Assembly (NCBI GenBank): GCA_032718475.1
Contig: JAUCBJ010008354.1
Location: 1 to 64,000 of the forward strand
From: Nemertoderma westbladi
Lineage: Eukaryota; Xenacoelomorpha; Nemertodermatida; Nemertodermatidae
Direction: 5' to 3'
DNA length: 64,000 nucleotides
Program-made: the position numbers and the translations under genes
Notes under the pieces: generated by a model
The model's database searches: none
Seen by the model: the letters and a program-made list of their open reading frames with translations, nothing else
What the model was told of the DNA's origin: nothing
In this document: piece by piece, positions 19,783-30,314 of the stretch
Position numbering within the stretch: the first letter of the stretch is position 1
How the letters are laid out: each line of letters begins with the position of its first letter

Positions 19783-21468
19783 TTACCCCCCCCCGCTCGT
19801 ACGGTCGCACCAGTCTTGAGTCTGTCGTGCGGTCCCTGTCAGTGGAGCATTAACAAATACATCTACGGCCCTCGGCTCCTCAAAAATACTCGAGCCGGCC
19901 CCAGTTTCAGACGGCGGTCCCACTCGCACGTATTCCAACTCGTGCGTCCCTCTAATTATATTTCCCGCAAACTCACTATTCCGTTTCTCTAATTCCTTGC
20001 GCTCTTTTTCACTCTCTGCCACTTTCCCCTTACGCTCCTGGGTGTCCTTGATGGCCGAGTCTGCGGCACTCTTAATGCTCTCCCTTCGTCTCGCCCCACG
20101 CTCTTTGCGTTCCTTTTCCTTTCTCGTCTCATATTCCTTATGTTCCGCCTCACGCTCCTTGCGTTCCCTTTCCTCTCTCGCCTCACGCTCCTTGCGTTCC
20201 GCCTCACGCTCCTTGCGTTCCTTTTCCATTCTCGCCTCACGCTCCTTGCGTTCCGCCTCACGCTCCTTGCGTTCCTTTTCCATTCTCGCCTCACGCTCCT
20301 TGCGTTCCCTTTCCATTCTCGCCTCACGCTCCTTGCGTTCCCTTTCCTCTCTCGCTTCACGCTCCCTACACTCCCTTTCCTCTATCTCATCATACTCCCT
20401 TAGGCTTTTCAAAGCCCTTTCGGCCCTTTCTCCGGTTTCTCTAAGCAATACCGTTTCCCTCTCTAACCGCACTCTTCCCTCCTCTAGCCGTTCCTTCATT
20501 TCTCTCTGACCTTGCTCTGCCATGCTGAGACGGTATGTGGCTCCTATTTTTCTCACCGCTCTTTCTTTCGCGGAGGATGTAGCAGACTTATCGGTTACGA
20601 CGGACTTCCCCCGCCTTCCCGACCTACTAACTTTCTCCCCCTTTCCGGAGCTTTCTCCGACCGACGAGGCCGAATCCTCGGTGTTAACCTCGGATTCGCC
20701 CTCCTCAGGTCCCTTCCAACCCACTGGTTTCGCTCCCCGGGCATCGACCAAGTATGGCCCTATGTACACTGGCGCTACGCTAGGTCCCATACTCCCACAC
20801 TCCCATAGTTCAAACAGTTCGCCGGCTATCCTTTCTGCTCTCTCCCCGGCCAGTTCTCTCTGCCCAAAACGTATTAGGTAATTTAAGTGTTTATCCGACT
20901 CACCTAGTCGCTTTCTCAGTCTCACCTCGTCTACCTTCGCCCCTTTCTTCTTGGCGTCGTTTATCAGCTTCCGGGTCGCGTTGTAGGCCCGTCGAAGTCG
21001 CTCAGAAACCCCGACGTCCTCGTCGCCGACCTCTCCTCCGTCCCTCCGGGTTCGACGTCGTACCGGCGGCTCCACCGTCGCCGTTCCGGTGGGCCGTCCG
21101 TCGCCCTCGGCCTGTAGCTGGCCGGCGACATCGGTACCGATCTCTCCTCCGTCTCTTCGTGTCCGGCGTCGCACCGTCGGCCCCACTGTCGCCGTTTCGG
21201 TGGGCCGCTCGTCGCCCTCGGCCGGTAGCTGGCCGGCGACATCGGCGCGCCGTTCTCCGTTCCGTGTCGACTCATCTCCCTCTCCCTCCGTCTCGCTCTC
21301 TCTCTCTCTTGGCTCGACTTCGGGTTCCAGGCCCTCCTCGTCCTGTGCTTCCGGTTCGCCCGTTATCGATGGCTCCGGCGTTGTGGGCCTGTATTGTTTG
21401 GTCGCGGCCTCGCGGATCGTTAGGTCTTCGTCCGGGGTCCGCGTCGGTGTCTCGCCCGATTCACTCAT
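19783..21468 (-). CDS. BEL-C 5'-proximal charged coiled-coil ORF
   Basis: 561 codons, starting about 117 bases after the 5' LTR. The N-terminal part is acidic and holds a duplicated block of about 40 residues (two copies of Val-Ala-Gly-Gln-Leu, each leading into Arg-Arg-Arg-Thr-Arg-Arg). Residues about 140-230 could form a folded helical region. Residues about 330-480 are a very long Glu/Arg/Lys repeat (units like Arg-Lys-Glu-Arg-Glu-Ala) that should make a single alpha helix or coiled coil. The frame ends at a TAA directly after nine G. By position it is the N-terminal part of Gag; no database family is recognised. A coiled coil could drive particle assembly (inference). Confidence 0.7.
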   Translation of the reverse strand: MSESGETPTRTPDEDLTIREAATKQYRPTTPEPSITGEPEAQDEEGLEPEVEPRERESETEGEGDESTRNGERRADVAGQLPAEGDERPTETATVGPTVRRRTRRDGGEIGTDVAGQLQAEGDGRPTGTATVEPPVRRRTRRDGGEVGDEDVGVSERLRRAYNATRKLINDAKKKGAKVDEVRLRKRLGESDKHLNYLIRFGQRELAGERAERIAGELFELWECGSMGPSVAPVYIGPYLVDARGAKPVGWKGPEEGESEVNTEDSASSVGESSGKGEKVSRSGRRGKSVVTDKSATSSAKERAVRKIGATYRLSMAEQGQREMKERLEEGRVRLERETVLLRETGERAERALKSLREYDEIEERECREREAREERERKEREARMERERKEREARMEKERKEREAERKEREARMEKERKEREAERKEREAREERERKEREAEHKEYETRKEKERKERGARRRESIKSAADSAIKDTQERKGKVAESEKERKELEKRNSEFAGNIIRGTHELEYVRVGPPSETGAGSSIFEEPRAVDVFVNAPLTGTARQTQDWCDRTSGGG

Positions 21469-21575
21469 CTCGTCTGGTGGCTGATGGCTCGGCTAGGTAG
21501 GGTGGAGTTCTTTGAGTTTAACTAGGGCGGCAGCTCGGTTTTAGTTACTGAGTTTAGCTGGGGAAGCAACACCGA

Positions 21576-21584
21576 TTTAGTTAC
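21576..21584 (-). promoter_or_regulatory. BEL-C putative primer-binding site
   Basis: In element orientation GTAACTAAA starts on the first base after the 5' LTR. It is the reverse complement of RNA from 21752-21760 in that LTR. A second near-copy follows at 21541-21549. There is no tRNA-type TGG. Nine bases alone are weak evidence. Confidence 0.35.
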
Positions 21585-22122
21585 TGTGACGGGATCCAAG
21601 AGGGATCCCGATTTATCCGGTTGTGGTAATTTAGTCCACGCGTCCCCGCCGTGTATAAGGATGAAATAAAGTGACTGAGTTCTGAAGTTCGGTGTATAAT
21701 AGGAGGTTATAAGATATAGATATATTGTGAATGTGTACAAGGCGGGATACGGTAACTAAAGTCCCGTGATCCCCTAACTAAACTAATTGGCTGTACCCTA
21801 CGCTAGCACTGCTGCACTGAGATAACTGAATCACTGATTAATAGGTTATTGGTTATATTGCACGGTGGCCTTACTGCTACTCAATCGATGCCATTCCCCC
21901 CTCTGATTGCTTAATACCCTTGTTGGCGCCCCGTGGAGTATTCCCGTTCACTCCACCTGTTCTCCTTGGGTTAGGGGTTTGGCCCCTGACCCTCTATTGT
22001 GTGCTTCCTTCCCACTCTTATTGGGAAGGCACGAGTTGGTTAATTGCCCAATCTCGTGGCTCCCAATATTGCTTATCGGCTAATAACTTTATGGGGTGTT
22101 GGCGGGATTGAATAAGCTAACA
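21585..22122 (-). repeat. BEL-C 5' LTR
   Basis: 538 bp, the same as 8645-9182 at every base I compared. It ends next to target duplication AAGAG at 22123-22127. Confidence 0.95.
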
Positions 22123-23707
22123 AAGAGATTGCAGTGTGTGTAGAGTGTATGTCCGATAAAGTACTAGTTAGGAAGGTGGGGGCATCCAGTGCTGTAAGGT
22201 AAATCCCCCCCGAAAGAATAAGTCGTACTACTCGGTTAGAACGCATACTAACTAACCATTTCGGAGTCTGCATATACTGTAGTTTATTTAGGCTTGATAG
22301 TAGTCTGCCAGCGTTTGGTCTGTATTTTGTTTGTGTAGTCTGCACGGGTAGCGTAATATTTATTATTCAGAGTCTATGCTATTATTCGCAACCTACATAA
22401 CCCCAAGTTTACTCCTACAGTAATTGTGCTTGTTATACATATCGTTATAGTTAAATTAACCCCGGTACTACATCAGGGCTGCTTGGTGTAGGTAAAGACT
22501 GGTGATTTTATGCTCTAGTCACTCCAGCAGATACCGTGGCTCTTTTAGCTGTACAAGTATATTTAACTGCTGGTTATTTGTTGTATAAGTACTTGTACCT
22601 AATTTAGGGTTTAGTGTACAGTACTTTCCGAAAGTAATTAGTGTGTAGGCAGTATATTTGTGTTGTAAAGTGGTTCATAGGCACGTTAGCTCTGGTTGGC
22701 TGCGGTAATTAACTTCTAGGTAAGGACACTTCGGGTACATAACGTAGTACTTATAGAGCTGTAGAGCTAAAGACTATAAGTCGTCAGACGGTGGTATTTT
22801 CTTATCTGGACAATGCAATTTATTTACTACTGCTTAATTATTTTCAAATACCGTCGTTTCCTGTCCGTTTGTAAGAACCAGAAATTCTAACCCCTTGTTA
22901 GGCTGGTTTGTAGATTTCCTGCAAAATTACCCTAAAATTTGTACATGTAACCTTTTGTGTTTATTTAGAGATTGTAATCTTACATAGTAATTGTACGTAA
23001 ATTGTAGTGATAAGTAACTTAGTAAAGTAGAATTATTTGTTTTAGTGTCCAACAAGTAGCATTTCACTGAGAGCGTTCAGCTTCTGTGTAGTGACTCCTT
23101 ACCAGAAATAATAACATTTATTTCAAACATTGACAAAACCCATTATACGGGTATAAATATATTATAAATCAACTCAAACCGATTTATAAAATAGTAGGCC
23201 TGTTATACATCAATTAGGTCTTAATATCAGTTGAACTACTGCTTAATAACAGTAATAAAGTAAAGGAAAGTAACCCTAAAAATTCAGAAATTCAGTTATT
23301 CTAAAATAATTGACATTACCGGTATTTATAGTAGGCTTATTATATTTATTTTTATAAATTTGACTGAGATTATATACCGGTATTCTGTAATTAATCCTAG
23401 TCTATGATCATACTTATATATACTATAAGTGTATGCTGTATACCGGTATTTACGGTAGGCTTATTATATATATTTATATAATTTTATGCTGAAATTATAT
23501 ACCGGTATTCTGTGACAAATCCTAGTCTGTAATAATACTTATATATATACTCTAAGTGTATACCGGTATTCTAATATATTATATATATATCACGTTACAT
23601 TGAGTAACGATATCGGTAATTAATTACTAGGCTTACAGTTGATACTGAATTACTAGATCTGCTTAAACTGTCGTTATAGTAGTAGGCATTCAACTGTACA
23701 ATTAAAC
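22123..23707 (+). other. D1 leader, second part
   Basis: This continues the leader after BEL-C and matches D2 from about 49390 and D3 from about 57575. No ORF is shared between copies, so it is non-coding. From about 23310 to 23600 it holds tandem blocks of roughly 140 bp containing TACCGGTATTC and an AT-rich stretch with TATATATA. The gag ATG follows at 23708. Confidence 0.75.
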
Positions 23708-26700
23708 ATGGCTGACACAAAGCAAACTCTGTCAGATAGTCTCCTAGAAAGAAAAGTCTGCGACTCCGACAGGAGTACCGAACATTTGAGACCAAAGTTC
23801 AAGTCCCCTCCTACTGTAAGAAAGGTCATTCCTCCAGTAGTAGTATCAGACCCTAGGATAGTAAAGCACCGTAGGTCTATCATAGGCACTTGGGCTCAAG
23901 TCAAGCGGGAACAAGAGGTAGCTATCAAACAGCAGCAACATCCGAACCGAGAACTTATTTCTCAGCGGCCCGATAGCTCTGTTAGTTCAGATACTGTAGA
24001 GTTGACACCCGAGCGCGGAGCAAAGATGGCAGAAGCAGTTTATTCGGATCCACTTCTCATACTTCCTGAAGCCATACTCACTAGGGTATTGATTGCGGTG
24101 GAGGAACATCAAATCGATTGGGCGAGAAGTAAGTGATCGACCAAGGACATTTATGCGGGATACACAATGGAGGAACTGAAGTCTATTGTCGAGACGCAAT
24201 GGAACTTCCCCGGACCCGGACTCCCGTTTAACTTATCGGAAGCTGCCTGGGAGGACTTATAGAGGATGGGAGTGGTAAAGGACACTAGAGATCCAGCTGT
24301 GTGGAAGAGGTCGGCATCAGGATATGTACAGGGATTCTTCAGCTCTTTGGAGCGATTAGAGGAACAACTGTTTCAACAACCCCAAGGACCTCAAGAGCAG
24401 GGAGAGCTGCTTTATCAAGTTCGAGAACGTATCCTAAGAATCAGACTAATCCTATCGGCCTTTGAGGAAGCCTCGAAGAGAAGCCAAGACACGTCTTTGC
24501 AAGTTGCCGTAAAGACTTGGTTCCAATGGGTGAGTCTTAAAGTTCAAGGAACGAACAATGGAAAATTCAGCTAACTGAGCGCTCGACCCACGGAGAATCA
24601 ACAGACGCTACCTTTTCTCAGGTGGAAAGCGAGGTTACATCAGAGAAACCTCAGAAGAAGGACGCCATTGACATCTATCTGTCGGACTATCAACGATTTA
24701 TAGGTGACAAAGAGCTAAGGAGATTGCTAGCTGGACTTCATCCTACTAGTGAGGGAGCCAAATTTGTGTTAGACTCATTAGATGCGGAAATGTTAGCCGC
24801 AGAGCAGGCTAAATTTGATGAATGCATCTTCATCGCTAGGGAACAGGAAGAACAATTAAAGAAAAAACGAATAGAAGACAGAAAGACAGCAGCAGCGGCA
24901 GCGGCACAAGTTGAAAGAAAAGCGGCAGCTGCAGTGGCAGTGGCAGAGGCAGAAAGAAAAGCGGCAGCGGCAGAGGCAGAAAGAAAAGCGGCAGCGGCAG
25001 AGGCAGAAAGAAAAGTGGCAGCGGCAGAAGCGGAAAGAAAGGCGGCAGAGGCAGTGGCAGCAGCAGAACGGAGGGCATATGAAGAGACAGTCCAACTAGA
25101 GTTGGAAAATCTTCAAGAGAAGCAAGACTACTTCAATAAACAAAGAACAGCTAAGCAGATGCAGATGATAAGTCGATCTACTCCCAAGAGACAGGGATTT
25201 ACATCATCTGATGAAGGAGATACAACAGATCCTGAAGGCGGAGGAAATGGATCTCGTTCCAGCAGACGTAGAAGAACGCCTCACCATCAGAAATTGCCTA
25301 ATTTGCCCCCAGCTGTGAGAAGGCAACTAGCTAGTGCAGACTTAGGTAGTACAGAACCCACAGACCAAATTATTAGAGTAGAAAGACTCCCTACTATAGT
25401 AGATGAGCCTGAAATAATTAGGCCTGTTCTCGATGCCACCCCTTCTGTGATAGAGACACCTGTACTTCCAGAACCTAACTCTAAATTCCCTTTGCCCCTT
25501 ACTAAACTACCTGTGCCCAGTAGAATAGCCCCAGAATCAGTCCCAGTCTTGGACGCCGAGCGAGACATCAACGATTTATCGCCCGTCGTCCCTCGTCTAC
25601 CCGCTACTATGTTGGCGGCTCCCGCTTCGGCGGTAGAGGGGGTGGATGAGCGATGGTGGGGAATGGATCTCCTGCTCAGACAAATGGAGGAAAATCGATT
25701 ACGTTCCTCCCAGCACATCCGAGAAATGGAAGGGACTGTGCAGCAGTTAAAGGGAACAGTAAGAGAGGGTAGGTTAGAACTGCAAGAAGTGCAGCAGAGT
25801 ATCGCGTTAGAACGCGATAAATTAGTAAATATACAAAGGGGTATACCACCACCCCCTGTAACAATGTGTCAACCTGTTAGGTCTGAAGTATTTCACGCGC
25901 AAGGTGTGGAGCCTACACGCATCTATACTGATAGTGAAGTAGAAACTCCTATAGTAAACCCTATTAAGGATAATTATAAACCTGTTGATAATGATATTCC
26001 ATATAGAACTGATCATAATCCGAGAAATTTATATACCGATAATTCGATATTAAATAATACGATGGCCCAAGAAAGTTCTACGCGTCAAATGGCTAGAACC
26101 GAAGCCCGTCAAGCGGTAAAGGTGGGAGAGATCGTCAAGTTCAACAGAGATGAGATGAAATGGTTACCTTTTAATGAATATTATAAAGATAACATACAGA
26201 ACTCTGTTCTATCTAACGGAGAGAAACATAGATTCCTCATCGAGTGCTTGGAAGGATCTCCCAAGTTAATGGCGTTAAAGTTTATTGGACATCCAGATGG
26301 ATTAAGACAAGTTTGGGATACACTAAACATCAGGTATGGTAATAGGACTAACATAGGTATTTGTATGCGAAATTGGTAGCGTCCCGAAAGTTTCTTAGCA
26401 GCGGGATTATAGAATTTTCCAATGAGATCCAGGAGATCTGTAGACAATTTGATTGGCTAGGTAAGTCTCATGAATATCAGAGTTCTATGGTTATTGGAGC
26501 TGTAGCATCTACCTTGCCAAAGGGTGGAGTGGGTACTCATTGGGACAAAAGAGTTCTATATATGATGGAACAACAACAAAGAGACCCTACCATGGCTGAT
26601 CTCATGTCATTCTTAAATAGAGAGGTAAAATTACAGCTCCTAAAGCAGTCCCAGAGAAGACACCGGAAAATAAGGTGAGTGAAAAACCCGTTTCTAGGAG

Positions 26701-29700
26701 AAAGGTAACACCAGTGTGTTATACAGACGACGGCGAAAGCCAGGCCTCTCAAGAGGAGAACAGCGGGAAAGACACCGACAGATCTTACTATGTCAACAAA
26801 GCACCTAAAGACGTAAGTAAATTTAAGTCTCGAACCAGTGACAGGAGAGAACAGGTAACAAAAACTCCTCCTATGTCTCCTAAGAGAATTCATGGAAGAA
26901 AGCCCGAGGAAAGAACAAGTGTGCACAACACTACCCAAGGTAAAGTAAGTAACATCAAACCAAAATGTGCATTGTGCGACGGGCCCCATCGTTTAAGTGT
27001 GTGTGATGAATTCTTAAAGAAATCCTTAAAGGATAGACGCGAAGTCATTGTGGGATAAGCGGTTGTGTTATAATTGTCTCTGACAAGGACACCAACGGCG
27101 AACCTGTTACTCAGACGCGAGGTGTGCTAAGTGCGGCGCGAAACATCATATCTTGCTGCACACCGAATTTGAAAGAAACAGCCCGAGTCAGGTAAGTGAG
27201 TCCGAACTACATGTCCAATTCAGTGATGTGAACGACACTGACCACAGCTCTGAGATGGAAGGATTTTACACGGACGAATTCTCCGACGAAAACGAATCCT
27301 GCTATCTGATAAACACCGCGGTGTACCGAGCGCTTACGTATGAGACTGAAACCGATAACGAAGCGCACCCGGTTATTCCTGACCGACAACCATCTTGGAA
27401 AGCGCCAACTTCCAAACTCGGAATCCGGGAATTCCCCGTAGTTCAGCTAAGAGTCCATGGATCAGGTAAGAGTTTTATAGTCAACGCCCTCCTGGACTCC
27501 GGCAGCACAGGAACATTCATCGATAAAGAACTAGCCGAAGACATCTTTGCTGGACAACCCAAGTTCCGAACTAAGTTGAACCTTTCAGGAATTATGCAGG
27601 TTTGGAAATCTACAGTAGCTACAGACTACTATGTAGGCGCGTTGTCCACTCCCCAGGACGAACTAGGAGAACACAGCATAAGGTCAGTAAAAATGGTAGC
27701 GATAAAGAACTTTGCTACCAGCCAAGTAGAACCTTACAACTGGGATGAAGACGATTTTACCCAGCAACATAATATCCCTAGATTCAACACCGACTACCCA
27801 GGGGTGAAAATATTGATCGGCCAAAATGCGCATGAGGCGCTTGAGACATTAGAGAAACGACCTGCTCGACCGCAACCATTGCAAACCTATGCGGGAAGAA
27901 CTAGAGTAGGTTGGTACTTCACTGGACCTTCCCGTAGAACGCTCATGGAAAGATTACCCACTGAACAAATACATCAGGTGAGTGAATGGGAAGAAGAAAT
28001 CAGTGAGGGAGAGATCACACCTGAGGGAACACCATACTCCTCGGATAACAACGATATTACCCAATTATATGACGAGGAAAATACAATCGACCTCCTCACT
28101 GAAAGTGAAGCTTGGAGAAATCAAGTGCACCTTTGCCATCTCATCCATCATGGCGGACAACTCGACTACAATGACGAGCTAAATGAGGTGATAGATCGAC
28201 ACAACGCTAAGATTCGCAACGAACACGCCGTACGATTCTTTACTCAAGAAGCTGTAGAGCCTAATTCCTATGACAAAGCACTATCGGTCGAGGAGGAAAG
28301 AGCCAAGCAGATCCAGGAAACGACTACATGTTTCCTTAGAGATCAAGGTAGGTATGAGATTGGTCTGCCATTCCGAAGGCGAGAACCCAACTTTATAAAT
28401 AACCGACCCTTGGCAGAGAAGAGAATCGCGCAACTACATCGGCGCCTTACAGCAAATGCTTCAGCTAAAGAGATGTACAAGACCCAGCTGAAGAAATTCA
28501 TCGATAAGGGATACGCAGAGCGAGTACCAGAAGAAACACCCATAACTGAGAGAACGTATTATCTAACCCATCATTACATTCCCAAACCCGGTAAACCCAA
28601 CGAAGTCCGGGTAGTATTTGATGGCTCCGCCCTTTACATGGGCCAATCCCTTAACTCTGAGTTGTTGCCGGGACCCAACTTACTCCAATCCTTGTTGGGA
28701 ATACTCTTAAGATTACGGCAATATTCGATCGCCTTCGCCTCGGATATAGAAGGCATGTTCTTACAAGTTAAGGCGCTGGATAGGGATCGAGACAGCCTAT
28801 GATTTCTGTGGTGGCCTGAAGGAGACCTCAACCAAAAACCGGTGGAGTACTGGATGACCATCCAGGCTTTCGGGATCATCTCGAGCCCCTCGAACGCCTG
28901 TTCAGTAGTGCGCACCACTGCTGATGACAACCGAGACGCCTTCTCTAAAGCGGTTATCGACAACATCAAACGGGATATATACATGGGCGATAATTTAAAG
29001 TCCCTCCCATCGGTGGAAGAAGCCATTGATGTTGCCAAGGGAACGGTAGAGTGCTTGAGACGCGGTGGATTTCGACTAACTAAATTCACAAGTAACTCCC
29101 GTGAGTTTCTGGAATCGATCCTGGTAGAAGACCAAGGAGTTAAAGATCTGGACCTAATCAAGGACGATCTTCCGGAAACCAAGACGCTTGGTTTGAAATG
29201 GGACACGGAGAGAGATATCCTGTTTTTCCAGCTAAAACAACGAGATAATCCAATTCGAAGTAAACGGATTTGTCAAAGTATCCTGAGCACTTATTTCGAT
29301 CCATTGGGATTTATTAGCCCAGTTATATTGGTTGCTAGGAGCTTAGTGCAACAAATGTGGCTTGAAAACCACTCGTGGGACGATCCACTTAAGGGAGAAC
29401 TACTAAAGAAGTGGATGAAATGGGAAGATTCTCTACCACCCATCGAGAACTTTACGATTTCCCGTTCATATTTTGGTCACGTTCTCCCCGCGTATTCCTA
29501 TCAACTCCATGTATTTGGAGACGCCAGCGATATGGGAATAGGTATAGTAGCCTACCTGAGGGTTGAAACTCCGGACGGAATTAAAGTCGCCTTGGTTACT
29601 TCTAAGGCCTTGATAAACAACAAGCTACGAGTTCCTTGAGCGGAGTTAAAAGCGGCTCTATACGCTACAGCCATCGGCCGGAATGTAACAGAACAGATCG

Positions 29701-29995
29701 ACTATCCACTGGAGAAAACTGTCTATTGGACTGATGCTTTACTCGTTTTGGAGTATATAACCAATGAAGTCTGTCAGTTCAGCGTCTTCGTTACCAACAG
29801 AGTAGCCATTATACTTAGTCGCACTAATGTAGATCAATGGAGACATTGCCCTGGGACGATTAATCCAGCAGAAACTGACAGATACTCCGGACTGGTTGGG
29901 TGGACCCGACTTCCTAAGTAAAGAAGAAGATGAATGGCCTCATCATCTTACCACGGCTGAGATTAGACAAGCCAAGGGAGCAGAGAAAGTCAAAC
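23708..29995 (+). pseudogene. D1 gag-pol, 5' part (BEL/Pao), broken
   Basis: The product would start Met-Ala-Asp-Thr-Lys-Gln. Gag has an Ala/Glu/Arg/Lys coiled coil (about 24840-25080) made of 27-base units. Then come a conserved Gag core (about 26080-26640), zinc knuckles (about 26960-27160), protease with Asp-Ser-Gly-Ser (about 27495), BEL/Pao RT (about 28480-29110) and the start of RNase H (to 29995). Breaks seen directly: TGA at 24134, where D2 has CGA; TAG near 24259, where D2 has TAC; frame breaks near 24570, 26370, 26650 and 27050; TGA at 28800; and TGA near 29637. The RT motif reads Tyr-Met-Gly-Asp (about 28980), so one catalytic Asp is lost. It is not functional. Confidence 0.85.
29991..29995 (+). 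repeat. Gypsy-2 target-site duplication, left
   Basis: CAAAC, repeated exactly at 34598-34602. Confidence 0.92.
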
Positions 29996-30282
29996 TGTCG
30001 TAGCTTTAATAATGAATAAACACCATTCTAATATAACCATAGTCTTTATTATTACAAAAGCAGTTTTTATGTATAAAGCAACGGTAATTACTAAGTCTAC
30101 ATTACTAAGTGTAATGTAGTACAATACAGCAATGTAGTGTGTTACACTAAGTAGGCTTCCTAGCCTACCGGTACTACACAGCAGTTCAGTATGTTGTTAC
30201 AATACCTAGCCTAATGCATTACAGCAGTATAGTCCAGTACAACATTTTAAATTTCCCTCTATAGTTTATAGTAATCTCCACA
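29996..30282 (-). repeat. Gypsy-2 3' LTR
   Basis: 287 bp, TGTGGAG to CGACA in element orientation. Confidence 0.93.
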
Positions 30283-30294
30283 TACTCCCCTCCC
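30283..30294 (-). promoter_or_regulatory. Gypsy-2 polypurine tract
   Basis: Minus strand GGGAGGGGAGTA directly abuts the LTR start. Confidence 0.8.
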
Positions 30295-30314
30295 AAATAA
30301 AAGGCATGTACCGT

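Larger units (their letters stand above)
8645..22122 (-). mobile_element. BEL-C, complete 13.5-kb BEL/Pao retrotransposon
   Basis: The two 538-bp LTRs (8645-9182 and 21585-22122) show no difference by eye, and the 5-bp target duplication AAGAG is perfect, so insertion was recent. In transcript order (right to left) it has a 5' LTR, a short leader, a charged coiled-coil ORF, an Asn-rich ORF, the long gag-pol ORF, a palindromic tandem array, two overlapping zinc-knuckle ORFs, a hairpin, a purine tract and the 3' LTR. BEL/Pao elements are usually well under 10 kb, so this one is long. Confidence 0.95.

Noticed and set aside
13032-21500. Many plus-strand ORFs of 60-240 codons across BEL-C
   Set aside because: They are antisense shadows of the minus-strand gag and pol frames, with no recognisable domain.
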